Positions 9,072-18,013 of a stretch of 64,000 nt of DNA are shown one piece after another (within the stretch, counting starts at the first letter, position 1; every line of letters starts with the position of its first letter). This stretch comes from Arthrobacter_H sp030452125 (GTDB lineage Bacteria > Actinomycetota > Actinomycetes > Actinomycetales > Micrococcaceae). Made by a program: the position numbers and the translations under genes. The stretch lies in the NCBI GenBank assembly GCA_052379645.1, contig JBQSYU010000006.1; one strand, 5' to 3'. The notes under the pieces are model-generated. The model saw only the letters and a list, made by a program, of their open reading frames with translations, did no database searches and was not told the origin of the DNA.

Positions 9072-9539
9072 ATGAAGCGTCCGTTCGTGCAGAGGGCCCG
9101 AAGCATGGTGGCCCGCCCCACGGGGAAGGTCTCACGGCCCCGATTCGTCGGCGCCGTCATCCTCGGTGCGTTCCTGGTCTTCGCCGGGACCAGCCATCTG
9201 AGTTTCGCCCGCACGGAATTCACGGCTCAGGTGCCGCAGTGGGTCCCCCTCGATGCCGATGTCGTGATCCTGGCCTCCGGAGTAGTGGAAATCGGTTTGG
9301 GTGCGGCCCTGGTGTTCTGGCGTCGACGCCGCGTTCTGGTGGGTTGGGCCGTTGCGGCCTTCTTCCTTGCGGTGTTCCCCGGCAACATCGCCCAATACGT
9401 CACTGGTACCTCCGCGTTCGGACTCGATAGTGATGGTTCGCGGCTGGTCCGCCTGTTCTTCCAGCCCGTCCTGATGCTCTGGGCCCTCTGGTCCACGGGG
9501 GCTTGGAGGGCACTGCGCACGGCCCTCCGGGGTCCCTGA
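9072..9539 (+). CDS. DoxX family membrane protein
   Basis: 155-residue protein with four hydrophobic segments. The stretch FLAVFPGNIAQYVTG in the third-to-fourth segment region is typical of small DoxX-family proteins. The function of this branch is not established; some DoxX proteins take part in thiol or redox stress responses. It is leaderless, divergent from the thioesterase and followed by a PNPOx-like gene with its own promoter. Confidence 0.78.
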   Translation: MKRPFVQRARSMVARPTGKVSRPRFVGAVILGAFLVFAGTSHLSFARTEFTAQVPQWVPLDADVVILASGVVEIGLGAALVFWRRRRVLVGWAVAAFFLAVFPGNIAQYVTGTSAFGLDSDGSRLVRLFFQPVLMLWALWSTGAWRALRTALRGP

Positions 9540-9583
9540 TCCCGGGGTCGGCTCCCGCCCTACCAAAGTCCGGCCGCCGAGCC

Positions 9584-9589
9584 TATGCT
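9584..9589 (+). promoter_or_regulatory. -10 box of leaderless promoter (TATGCT)
   Basis: TATGCT, seven bases, then ATG 9597. The in-frame ATG at 9585 overlaps the box itself and is unlikely to be the start. Confidence 0.55.
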
Positions 9590-9596
9590 CGGGACC

Positions 9597-10064
9597 ATGA
9601 CGAAGGATCAGGGTTCCTCCACACAACGCCTCGAGGTCAACGAATGCTGGACGTTGCTTCGCAGCGTGTCGGTGGGCCGTTTGGCGGTCTGGGTGGAGGA
9701 CCACCCGGATATTTTTCCAGTCAACTACGCCGTCGACCACGGAACCGTCGTTTTTCGCACCGGTGCGGGAACAAAACTTTCCGCAGCGTTGGGGGATCAC
9801 CCGGTGGCCTTCGAAGTGGACGGCGTTGACCAGTCCACGGGTGTCGCCTGGAGCGTCAATCTCAAGGGTGCCGCCGAACTGCTCAAGTCCACGGAGGAGC
9901 TCGTGGAGAGTTTCTCGCTGATGCTCTTCCCGTGGGAATCGGGGCATAAGGACGCGTTCGTCCGCATCACCCCCACCTCGACCACCGGCCGCCGGTTCAC
10001 CATTTCCGAACCCACCGAATGGTGGACCATCAATTCCCGGGCTCCCCGCACCGCCGACGAATAG
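9597..10064 (+). CDS. Pyridoxamine 5'-phosphate oxidase-like flavin-binding protein
   Basis: 155-residue split-barrel protein of the PNPOx-like flavin-binding group. Typical features are SVGRLAVW near residue 25, PVNYAVDHGTVVFRT in the central strands and VAWSVNLKGAAELL. Relatives bind FMN, F420 or haem and act as small reductases. It has no B6-pathway neighbours, so the name describes fold only. Confidence 0.8.
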   Translation: MTKDQGSSTQRLEVNECWTLLRSVSVGRLAVWVEDHPDIFPVNYAVDHGTVVFRTGAGTKLSAALGDHPVAFEVDGVDQSTGVAWSVNLKGAAELLKSTEELVESFSLMLFPWESGHKDAFVRITPTSTTGRRFTISEPTEWWTINSRAPRTADE

Positions 10065-10089
10065 GCCGCCCTGCAGCCGCGCCGGGATC

Positions 10090-10932
10090 TCAGCTCTGCG
10101 CTGAGTCCGTCGAAGCTGCCTCCCGTTTCCCGCCCGAGCGTCCGACGAAGGCGTCCATGGTGTTGTTCACCCCCAGCAGGTTGGCCACCTTGTCGAAGAG
10201 CGGCACCGGCAGGATACGCAGCGGAGACAGGGCATGGACGGCGCGGGGCATGACGAGCTTCTGCTTGCCCGCCTCGATGGCGTCGAGCATCCGGGTCACC
10301 ACGTAGTCGGGTTTCAGGATCGGCAGGATCAGCGGGAACCTGGTCTTCACGCCCTCGAACATGCCGGTGGAAATGTAGTAGGGGCAGACCACCAGGGAGT
10401 TGACCCCGGTGCCGTCCTTGGCCAGTTCGACACGCAACGATTCGGCGAATCCGAAGGCCGCGAACTTGCTGGCCGAATAGTCGGTCTGCTTCGCCACCCC
10501 CACCATTCCCGCGGCGCTGGAGACCGTGACGATACTGCCGTGCCGGCGTTCGATCATTCCGCCCAGGAAGGCCCGGGTGACCCAGTACAAGGCCATCACG
10601 TTGACCTGGATCGTGGCCTCCAAGGCCTCCTCGGAGGCGTCGAGCAGCCGTTTGCCGCTGACGACGCCGGCATTATTGACCACGACGTCGACCTCGCCGG
10701 TCTGCTCCGCCGTGGCCCGGACGGCGGCCCGGTCGGTCACGTCCACCGCGAAGGCCTCGGCGTCGGCCCCCAGCGCCCGCACCTCGTCACGGACTGTCCG
10801 TCCGGAGGCTTCCGACAGGTCCCAGATGATGATGCGGGCCCCGCGGCGTGCGGCGCCCAGTGCCAACAGCCGGCCGATGCCGCTGCCTCCACCGGTGATC
10901 AGGACGGTCTCGTTCTTCAAGGGGTGGCGCAT
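10090..10932 (-). CDS. SDR family NAD(P)-dependent oxidoreductase
   Basis: Classical short-chain dehydrogenase of 280 residues: Rossmann motif TGGGSGIG near residue 14, NNAGV near 88, catalytic Ser in VTVSSAAG and YSASK near 155. The C-terminal extension resembles actinobacterial SDRs related to 11-beta-hydroxysteroid dehydrogenase-like enzymes. GAGGAGCACC precedes ATG 10932. It is divergent from a TetR regulator across 82 bases holding an inverted repeat, so it is probably the regulator's target. Confidence 0.88.
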   Translation of the reverse strand: MRHPLKNETVLITGGGSGIGRLLALGAARRGARIIIWDLSEASGRTVRDEVRALGADAEAFAVDVTDRAAVRATAEQTGEVDVVVNNAGVVSGKRLLDASEEALEATIQVNVMALYWVTRAFLGGMIERRHGSIVTVSSAAGMVGVAKQTDYSASKFAAFGFAESLRVELAKDGTGVNSLVVCPYYISTGMFEGVKTRFPLILPILKPDYVVTRMLDAIEAGKQKLVMPRAVHALSPLRILPVPLFDKVANLLGVNNTMDAFVGRSGGKREAASTDSAQS

Positions 10933-10962
10933 GGTGCTCCTCGTTCGGTGGAGTTAACGATC

Positions 10963-10978
10963 TTCAACTTACATTGAA
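10963..10978. promoter_or_regulatory. Candidate TetR operator (TTCAA-N6-TTGAA)
   Basis: Inverted repeat TTCAA CTTACA TTGAA midway between the divergent SDR and TetR genes. Size and position suit a TetR dimer repressing both directions. The assignment rests on symmetry and position only. Confidence 0.45.
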
Positions 10979-11002
10979 CCAGCGTTCGATGGATGACAAG
11001 GC

Positions 11003-11008
11003 TAGGGT
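11003..11008 (+). promoter_or_regulatory. -10 box of leaderless promoter (TAGGGT)
   Basis: TAGGGT, six bases, then ATG 11015 of the TetR gene. Confidence 0.6.
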
Positions 11009-11014
11009 TGGTTC

Positions 11015-11599
11015 ATGGGGGGAATCAAGAAGCCCGAGGGCGAACGACGCAGGGACATCATGGACGCCGCCGCAAAGGTGGCACTGGACGGCGGGATCGA
11101 GTCGGTGACCTCCCGCAGCGTGGCTGCCGAAGCGGGGCTGTCGATCGGCCTGGTCTACTTCTATTACGAGTCCAAGGAAGGTCTCCTGCACGCGCTGTTG
11201 ACCCACCTGCTGGAGACCATCCTGGGTGGTCCCCCGCCCGGTTTCGGCGAGGATCTCTCCCCCCGGGCCGCCCTGATTTCGATGGTGGCCCAGCAGATCC
11301 ATGCCCTGCCCGCCCGGCGCGGTGAAGTCGACCTGATCTTCCAGTTCTATTTCCTGCGTCACCACGACGAATACCGCGCGCCCATCAACGCCGCACTGGA
11401 CCGCTACGCGGCCACCCTGGAGCCGGTCACCGAGCGGCTGGTCGAAGGCACCGGCATGTCAGGCCCCGCGTTGCGTTCCACCCTGGCCTCACTCATCTAC
11501 GGAGCGGCCGTGAACGTGGCCCGCCAGCCGGAGGAATTCAGCCCCGAGCTGCTGTTGCAGGTCGTCTCCACCCTGGTCCCCGAACACCGGGGGCACTAG
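11015..11599 (+). CDS. TetR/AcrR family transcriptional regulator
   Basis: 194-residue repressor with an N-terminal TetR helix-turn-helix (about 10-60; VTSRSVAAEAGLSIGLVYFYY is the recognition region) and a helical ligand domain with a BetI-like C-terminus. It should control itself and the divergent SDR gene. It converges on the LacI gene: the two stop codons share the palindromic CTAG at 11596-11599. Confidence 0.9.
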   Translation: MGGIKKPEGERRRDIMDAAAKVALDGGIESVTSRSVAAEAGLSIGLVYFYYESKEGLLHALLTHLLETILGGPPPGFGEDLSPRAALISMVAQQIHALPARRGEVDLIFQFYFLRHHDEYRAPINAALDRYAATLEPVTERLVEGTGMSGPALRSTLASLIYGAAVNVARQPEEFSPELLLQVVSTLVPEHRGH

Positions 11600-12639
11600 C
11601 CGCCCGGCGGCGGGGCCGTACTGGAGCGGATGATCAGTTCCGGGGCCACCCGTTCGGAGGAATGGTCCGGTTCCGGGTGGGTCATCTGCCGGATCAGATG
11701 GGCCACCGCCTGCCTCCCGGTCTGCTCGAACGACTGCCTGATCGTGGTCAACGGCGGCTGGCTGTAGGCGGCCAGGGCGATGTCGTCGATTCCCACCACC
11801 GACACATCCTCGGGCACCCGCCGGCCGAGCTCATGCAAGGCACGCAGTGTCCCGAAGGCCATTTCGTCGCTGGCGACCAGCACTGCGGTCACCTCGGGCA
11901 TCCGCCCCAGGAACTGGCCATTGCGGTACCCCGACTCCGGCGTCCAGTCACCGTGGAGTTCGGGCGGCACCTCGCAGCCGGCTTCCTGCAACGTCTCCCT
12001 CCAGCCGGCGACCCTTGTCGCCGAATCCGACCATTGATCGGGTCCGGCGATATGCCAGACCGTCCGGTGCCCCAGTTCGAGCAGGTGGCGGGTGGCCAGC
12101 CGGGCCGCTTCGGCCTGGTCCACGGCCACGACATCGGCGGCAGAGGTCCGCGAACCGTCCACGGTGACCGTGGGAACCCGGCGGGTGATCCGTTCGAGGG
12201 GTTCGTCGACGTCGATCAACGGCACCGCGATGATCAGCCCATCGACCCCCTGGTCCACGAGCCGGGTGACGGCCTGGCCGATGGCGGAGGAAGCCAACGA
12301 GTCGGTGGTGGTGTTGTTGACGAGGTAGCCGTGGGCGCGGGCCTCCTTCTCGATGCCCAGGGACAGCGAAGCCCGGGAATAGAAGTCCGTGGCCAGGGTG
12401 AGCACCCCCAACGTCTTGCTTTGACCGGTGACCAGGGCCCTGGCGGTGTAGTTGCGCCGATACCCCATCTCCTCGACCACCGTCATGACCCGGTTCCGGG
12501 TCGCCGGCTGCACATGCGGGTGCCCACTGAGCACCCGCGACACGGTCTGCGCCGAGACCCCGGCCGCCTGGGCCACATCGCGCATGGACGGGGCACGCCC
12601 CACCGGCATGGTCATGCCTCCACGTCCCCTCGTCATCAT
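11596..12639 (-). CDS. LacI family transcriptional regulator of the glycan operon
   Basis: 347-residue repressor: LacI helix-turn-helix (MRDVAQAAGVSAQTVSRVLSG) at residues 19-40, hinge helix, then a periplasmic-binding-like sugar domain ending with PPLTTIRQ. AAGGAGACC precedes ATG 12639. It begins 21 bases after the sulfatase stop and is the last gene of the sulfatase/beta-galactosidase/sugar-transport operon, which it probably regulates. The inducer is likely a mono- or disaccharide released from the glycan. Confidence 0.9.
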   Translation of the reverse strand: MMTRGRGGMTMPVGRAPSMRDVAQAAGVSAQTVSRVLSGHPHVQPATRNRVMTVVEEMGYRRNYTARALVTGQSKTLGVLTLATDFYSRASLSLGIEKEARAHGYLVNNTTTDSLASSAIGQAVTRLVDQGVDGLIIAVPLIDVDEPLERITRRVPTVTVDGSRTSAADVVAVDQAEAARLATRHLLELGHRTVWHIAGPDQWSDSATRVAGWRETLQEAGCEVPPELHGDWTPESGYRNGQFLGRMPEVTAVLVASDEMAFGTLRALHELGRRVPEDVSVVGIDDIALAAYSQPPLTTIRQSFEQTGRQAVAHLIRQMTHPEPDHSSERVAPELIIRSSTAPPPGG

Positions 12640-12660
12640 CCGGTCTCCTTGGGTTCCAGC

Positions 12661-14196
12661 CTAGGCCCGGGCAGCTTCATCGGCGGGGAGCGCAACGTTC
12701 GCGGCCGCCGCGGCCACCCGCTGGCGGGTCTGACGCAGGACGGTCACCGGTTCGGCGCCCACCACCAGCTCCCCGGCCTTGACGAATCCCTCTTCCCGGT
12801 CCTCCAACGCCGAGATCAGCCGCCCCCGGCAGCGCCGTTCGTCGTCCAGGACCGCCGGTTCGCCGATGAGGTTGTGGAATTCACCCGGGTCGGCGTCGAG
12901 GTCGAAGAGCTGTTCGGCGCCGCTGCCCGAGGCCCAGATGTATTTGAACCGCCCGTCGGTGATCCATTGGATCGACTGGCCGAAATAGGTGTGCTCGCCG
13001 TGCAGGTGCGTCCTGGCCGGGACCGGGCCTCCGGCCAGGTGCCCGGCCAGCGAGAGACCATCCACCGTGGCGGGGATCTCGACCCCGGCCAGGTCCAGCA
13101 GGGTGGGCATGAGGTCACGCAGTTCCACGACGTCGTCCACGGTGGAACCGTTCGAGGCGGCCGGGCTGCGGGGGTCGTGGATGATCAGCGGCACCCGGGC
13201 GGAGCCCTCGTAGGGCACGGCCTTGCGGAACATCTGGTGGTCCCCCATCATCTCGCCGTGGTCGGAGGTGAAGGCAATGACCGTGTTCTCGTCCAGTCCG
13301 AAGTCGGCCAGGGATTCGACGATGCGGTTGAGCTGTAGATCGAGCTGGGTCATCAACCCGTAATACCCCATGCGGGCCCGGCGGACGACGGCGGGAGGTA
13401 GCTTCGCGACGGCCGCCTGGTAGTCCCCGTCCCGGCGGTGCTCCTGCCAATCGGAGATCCAGTCCCCCACGGGCAGTTCGTCCTCGGGCACGCAGGAATA
13501 CTGGTCCATCGCCCAGGCCGGTGGATCGTAGGGCGGATGGGGCCGATGGAAGGAGAGGTAGAGGAAGAACGGGCGGGTGGGGTCCCGGCGGTACATCCAG
13601 TCGATCGCCTCGGTGGCCAGCCAGTTGGTCGGATGCACCCGTTCGGGTTTGTCCCAAGGGCGGGCGGCCACCGAATTGCAGTTCACCCCGGAATCGAAGT
13701 ATTCCTCGTCGGCGGCGATGCCGGGCTGGCGGCGCAGCCACGGGACGTAGTCGTCGAAGAAGCGGAAGTCCTGCCGATGCTCCCCGCGGGCATGGTGGAG
13801 GTACCCGTCGTGCAGTACGACGTCGTCGAAGCCCACCCGGGCGCGTTCGGGGTAGACATGCATCTTTCCGATGGCCTGGGTGTGGTAGCCGGCGCGGGAG
13901 AATTCCCCCGCGAGGGTGACCGGGTGGGCCGCGGCAAACGGAACACCTTCCTCGTAGCCGACCCGGCCGTGGCGTTCCTGTGACTGGCCGGTGAACAAGG
14001 CGGCGCGCGCTGGAACGCACGTGGGCGTCGCCGAGTAGGCCTTCGTGAAGCGGGTGCCGCGTCGGGCCAGTTCATCCAGGTGCGGGGTCTGGACCTGCGG
14101 GTGGCCCGCGATCGACAGGCAGTCCCCCCGCCACTGGTCGGCGCAGATGAGGATGACGTTCGGCCGTTCCGCGGTGCCCGCATTAGAAGGTTTCAA
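12661..14196 (-). CDS. Type I sulfatase (formylglycine-dependent arylsulfatase family)
   Basis: 511-residue sulfatase. It has the calcium-site start NVILICADQWRGD and the formylglycine motif C60-V-P-A-R64, in which the Cys must be oxidised by a formylglycine-generating enzyme encoded elsewhere. It also has SDHGEMMGDH in the second metal site. No signal peptide is visible, so it should act in the cytoplasm on imported sulfated sugars. The start overlaps the preceding GH35 gene by 14 bases, implying coupled expression. Sulfated galactose or N-acetylgalactosamine units are the likely substrates by context. Confidence 0.88.
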   Translation of the reverse strand: MKPSNAGTAERPNVILICADQWRGDCLSIAGHPQVQTPHLDELARRGTRFTKAYSATPTCVPARAALFTGQSQERHGRVGYEEGVPFAAAHPVTLAGEFSRAGYHTQAIGKMHVYPERARVGFDDVVLHDGYLHHARGEHRQDFRFFDDYVPWLRRQPGIAADEEYFDSGVNCNSVAARPWDKPERVHPTNWLATEAIDWMYRRDPTRPFFLYLSFHRPHPPYDPPAWAMDQYSCVPEDELPVGDWISDWQEHRRDGDYQAAVAKLPPAVVRRARMGYYGLMTQLDLQLNRIVESLADFGLDENTVIAFTSDHGEMMGDHQMFRKAVPYEGSARVPLIIHDPRSPAASNGSTVDDVVELRDLMPTLLDLAGVEIPATVDGLSLAGHLAGGPVPARTHLHGEHTYFGQSIQWITDGRFKYIWASGSGAEQLFDLDADPGEFHNLIGEPAVLDDERRCRGRLISALEDREEGFVKAGELVVGAEPVTVLRQTRQRVAAAAANVALPADEAARA

Positions 14197-16039
14197 TGAA
14201 GACCTCCGGGGGACCGAGTTCTGGTTCCTGCACGATCCGGACCTGGTCGCCCAGGCCTTCCAGCTCGAGGACGGTCAGGGTGTTGGCCCCTGGAACCAAC
14301 AAGGGCGCCGGCAGGTACAGCGTGGTCTGCGGTCCACGGTTCCAGTAGCGCCCGAGCAGGAAACCGTTGACCCAGAGGAATCCCTTCACCGAACCGGGCA
14401 GGGACACGAAGGCATCCGCTGTGTCGTCGACCATCAGGGTCGCCTCCGCCAGGCCGGTTTTTCGGTTCTGCACAGTTTCCCCGGGGGTGGTCCGGGCCGT
14501 CGCCAACAGTTCGGCAGGCCCCGGTTCAGTCAGGGCCACGTGGCGGTGGTTCCAGCCGCTGACCAGTCGTCGCCCGATGAGGACCCCGCCGGTGATGCCC
14601 TTGGACTCCCCCAGCCGGGGGCCGTAGTTGATGCGCCCCTGGTTCTCCACGACGATCTCCAGCTCCACCCGCTCCCCCGCACCGGTGAGTTCGATGACCG
14701 CCTGCGGGTCGTTGCGTTGAAGCACCCCGACCAGGGTTCCGTTGACATGGACCTGGGCCCGGTCGCGCAGCCCCAGGATGCTGATGGTCGTCGGGCCCTT
14801 CGGCAGGATCGGCCGGGCACTGTAGAGCACCAGTCCGGCATCGGCGTCGAGCTCTTCGAACGTCAACGGGTGGGCCGAGGCGACCGGGGTTCCCGCCCCG
14901 CGCAGCACCGGAAGCAGACCTGCCCTGCCCTCCAGGGGCAGGCTCGTCGCCGGCAGGGTGGCCGGAGCGGCCAACAGTCCGGCGGGGACCGGTTCGGCTC
15001 CGGGGCCGAGCAGGACCTCGCGCATGGCATGGAACTTCGCGGTCAGCGCCCCGTTTTCGGCCACGGGGGCGTCCGAGTCGTAGCTGGTGATGGTCGGTTG
15101 GTATTGGCCCTCGTCGAAGTTCGCCCCCGAGGTGAGACCGAAGTTGGTTCCGCCATGGGCCATGTACAGGCTCACCGATCCGTCGGCTTCCACGATCTCG
15201 CGGATGATCCCGGCCGCGTCGCCGGGCTCGCGCACATGGTGCTTTTCGCCCCAGTGGTCGAACCAGCCGTTCCAGAATTCGGCGCACATGAAGGGATCCC
15301 CGGGGCGGCGTCCGCGCATCAACGCGGCGCTTTCGGCCACCCTGCTACCGAAGGTCGCCGTCGCGAACGTCCCCTCGAGGGTGCCGCCGTCGAGCATCAA
15401 CTCGGTGGGCCCGTCGGCGGTGTAGAGCAGTTCGGTGACCCCGCGGGCCAGCAGTGCCTCGCGCAGCCAGGCCATGTATTCGGCGTCGTCGCCGTAGCTG
15501 CCGTATTCGTTTTCGACCTGCACGGCGACGATCGGCCCCCCGGTCCCCGACTGCCGGGACACCAGTTGGGGCATGACCAGGTCCAGCCAGCCGGCGACAT
15601 CGCGGGTGAAGTCATCGCTGAGGCAGCGCAGGCGTCCCCTCCTGCCGTGGGTCACCCAGACGGGGAAGCCGCCGTTGTCCCATTCGGCGCAGATGTAGGG
15701 GCCCGGCCGGACCATGACGTCCAGGCCCAGCTCCCCGGCCAGATCGATGAACCGTCCCACATCCCGCCAGCCGGTGAAATCGACCCGGCCCTGGACCGCC
15801 TCGTGGAAGTTCCAGGGGATGTAGGTGTCTACGGTATTCAGCCCCATGGCCGCCAAGCGGGCCAGCCGGTCCCTCCACTGGTCGGGGTGGACCCGGAAGT
15901 AGTGGAGGGACCCGGAGAGGATCCGGTGGGGTTCGCCGAAACGGAGGAACCCCCCGTCGTGGATCGACAGCGCCGCCGGGGTCGGCGACGAGGCCTCCGT
16001 GTCCAGCGGCGCGGCGTGGGGGCGCGCTTCCTGCAGCAT
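14183..16039 (-). CDS. GH35 beta-galactosidase
   Basis: 618-residue glycoside hydrolase family 35 enzyme. The catalytic (beta/alpha)8 barrel starts near residue 30 (GGFLRFGEPHRILSGSLHYF), the acid/base Glu is residue 178 in QVENEYG, and the nucleophile Glu is residue 254 in CAEFWNGWFDHWG. Jelly-roll beta domains follow. There is no signal peptide, so it cleaves terminal beta-galactose from imported oligosaccharides in the cytoplasm. It sits between the sugar importer and the sulfatase. Confidence 0.92.
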   Translation of the reverse strand: MLQEARPHAAPLDTEASSPTPAALSIHDGGFLRFGEPHRILSGSLHYFRVHPDQWRDRLARLAAMGLNTVDTYIPWNFHEAVQGRVDFTGWRDVGRFIDLAGELGLDVMVRPGPYICAEWDNGGFPVWVTHGRRGRLRCLSDDFTRDVAGWLDLVMPQLVSRQSGTGGPIVAVQVENEYGSYGDDAEYMAWLREALLARGVTELLYTADGPTELMLDGGTLEGTFATATFGSRVAESAALMRGRRPGDPFMCAEFWNGWFDHWGEKHHVREPGDAAGIIREIVEADGSVSLYMAHGGTNFGLTSGANFDEGQYQPTITSYDSDAPVAENGALTAKFHAMREVLLGPGAEPVPAGLLAAPATLPATSLPLEGRAGLLPVLRGAGTPVASAHPLTFEELDADAGLVLYSARPILPKGPTTISILGLRDRAQVHVNGTLVGVLQRNDPQAVIELTGAGERVELEIVVENQGRINYGPRLGESKGITGGVLIGRRLVSGWNHRHVALTEPGPAELLATARTTPGETVQNRKTGLAEATLMVDDTADAFVSLPGSVKGFLWVNGFLLGRYWNRGPQTTLYLPAPLLVPGANTLTVLELEGLGDQVRIVQEPELGPPEVFIETF

Positions 16040-16100
16040 TCCTACTCACTTTCCATGGGGGTTGCATTCCGGTGGCCGTCCGGAAGGGTGGGTGGCCTCG

Positions 16101-17033
16101 TTATTTACTGGCGCCGAGCGTCATGCCCTCGATGATCCGGCGGCCCAGCCAGATGTAGAGCAGGATCATCGGCAGCACCAGCACCAGCACCCCGGCAAAG
16201 AGTCCGCCGTAGTCGGCTCCGTTGGTCTGTTGCCGGGCGATGAAGTTCAGCAACGCCACCGGAAGGACCTGCTTATCCGTGTCCTGGATCAGCACCAGGG
16301 CCAGGAACGTCTCGTTCCAGATGTTGATGGCGTTCAGCGTCAGCAAGGTGATGATGCCGGACCGGGCCAGGGGCATCATGATCTGCCAGAACGTCCGCAG
16401 CGAGGAGCTGCCATCCAGGGCCGCCGCCTCTTCGAGATCGTTGGGCAGGCTGCGCATGAACCCGGTCAGCAGGATCACCGTGAAGGGGATGTTGGCCCCC
16501 AGCAAGGCCAGGAAGAGCCCCCACAACGAGTTGATCAGATGCAGTTGTTCCAGCATGACGTACAGCGGGATGATGATCACCTGCACCGGCACGCCGATGC
16601 CGATGGCGAAGAGGGCGAAGATCGTCCCGGAGACCTTGCGGGTGCTGCGGGCCAGGACGTAGGCGGCCGGAGCGGCCAGCAGCATCAGGGTGATCGACCC
16701 GCCGACGGTCATCAGGGCGGTGTTGAACGCGGCAATGCCGAATTCGCCCTCGAATAATGCGGTGGCGAAGTTCTCGAAGGCCGGCGGGATCGGTAGCCCC
16801 CACGGTGTTTCGAAGATCGCCCGGTGGGTCCGCAGCGAGGTCAGCAACACCCACAGCAGGGTGCCGACGTTGAAGGCGGCCAGGATCCAGACCAGCACGA
16901 TGCCGACGCTGCGGACCTTTCCGGTCGCGCCGATCCTGGCGGTGGAGCCTGTCTTGCGCGGCGGTGGCGGCGGGGTGTTCTCGGGATGTTCCTGATGGGC
17001 CGGGGTGGCCCGGTCGGAAAGCAGGGTAGCCAT
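16101..17033 (-). CDS. Carbohydrate ABC transporter permease (MalG-like)
   Basis: 310-residue CUT1-family inner membrane subunit. After a Pro-rich N-terminal tail there are six membrane segments; the EAA coupling loop reads EEAAALDGSSSLRTFWQIMMPLA, and it ends with RRIIEGMTLGASK as usual in MalG proteins. It starts 7 bases after the MalF-like stop with GAGGAATCC as ribosome site. It completes the importer with the binding protein at 18014. Confidence 0.92.
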   Translation of the reverse strand: MATLLSDRATPAHQEHPENTPPPPPRKTGSTARIGATGKVRSVGIVLVWILAAFNVGTLLWVLLTSLRTHRAIFETPWGLPIPPAFENFATALFEGEFGIAAFNTALMTVGGSITLMLLAAPAAYVLARSTRKVSGTIFALFAIGIGVPVQVIIIPLYVMLEQLHLINSLWGLFLALLGANIPFTVILLTGFMRSLPNDLEEAAALDGSSSLRTFWQIMMPLARSGIITLLTLNAINIWNETFLALVLIQDTDKQVLPVALLNFIARQQTNGADYGGLFAGVLVLVLPMILLYIWLGRRIIEGMTLGASK

Positions 17034-17040
17034 GGATTCC

Positions 17041-18013
17041 TCAGTACTCGATCGGTTCGCGGCGGGTGGCCCGCTGGAGCGCGAAGACGAAGACCATCAC
17101 GGCCAGCACCGTGACCACTGCGGCTGCGGAGGCGTAGCCGAATTCAAAGGCCGGTGTCCGGCCCCCCGAAGGTCTTCCCGTAGATGAACAGGGCGCTGTT
17201 CCACACGTTGGTCGGTGGCATATCCGCCGAGGTGCCTCCGAAGGCATAGATGAACTCGAAGATCTTCAGTGAACCGATCGTCCACAACACCGCTGCGGCG
17301 GTAACGACATCCCAGGTCAGCGGCAGGGTGACATAGCGGAACCGTTGCCAGGCCGTGGCACCGGCGAGGGCGCATTCCTCATAAAGATAGATGGGGATCT
17401 GGTCCACTGCTGCCATGAGGATGGTGACGTAGAGGCCGAGGTTGATCCAGATCAGCCCCACCACGATGATCAGGAACAGATGGTCACCCAGCCAGTTCGG
17501 TCCCTCGGGGATCCCCACACCGCGGAATGCGGATTCGAGTAGTCCGTTGGACTGGAAGATGAAGCCCCAGAGGATGGAGAGCACGACCGGGGAAATGATC
17601 ACCGGGAAGAAGACGACGTTGCGGATGAATTTCCGTCCGCGCATCTCCCGCAGCACCATGGTCAGGCCGAAGGCCACGGCGAAGACGGCGATGCCGCCGA
17701 CCAGGAGGATGATCAGGGTATTGGCAAACGCCTGGTGGAAGACGCTATCGCCCAACAACCGGCTGTAGTTCTCGAAGCCGACCATGTCCGGCTCGCCCAT
17801 GCCGTCCCAGCGCATGAACGAAATGACGAAGGAGGCCAGCGCCGGCCCGAGGAACAGGATCCCGTAGGCGAGCAGGGCCGGGATCAGGAACGGCCAGAAG
17901 ATCCGGCGACGCCGCTTCTCCATGGGTGACTCGGAGCGGCCCGCCCGACGGCGGGCCGCTCCGTGCCGGGCGGGCCGAACGGGATGTTCGGCCGCCCGGG
18001 TGGCGAGGGCCAT
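17041..18013 (-). pseudogene. Carbohydrate ABC transporter permease (MalF-like), frameshifted near its C-terminus
   Basis: MalF-type CUT1 permease. From ATG 18013 the frame runs through five or six membrane segments and the EAA loop (YEECALAGATAWQRFRYVTLP) but hits TGA at about 17144 after GKTFGG. The next frame continues with the expected last helix (EFGYASAAAVVTVLAVMVFV) and tail QRATRREPIEY, stopping at 17041. Dropping one C from the C6 run at 17162-17167 (G6 on the coding strand) restores a normal protein of about 323 residues. The lesion may be real, phase-variable or a sequencing error in the homopolymer. ATG 18013 directly abuts the binding-protein stop. Confidence 0.75.

Noticed and set aside
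14045..16135. 696-codon open frame on the plus strand
   Set aside because: It is antisense to the GH35 beta-galactosidase, whose catalytic motifs are intact. No family features or ribosome site on the plus strand.
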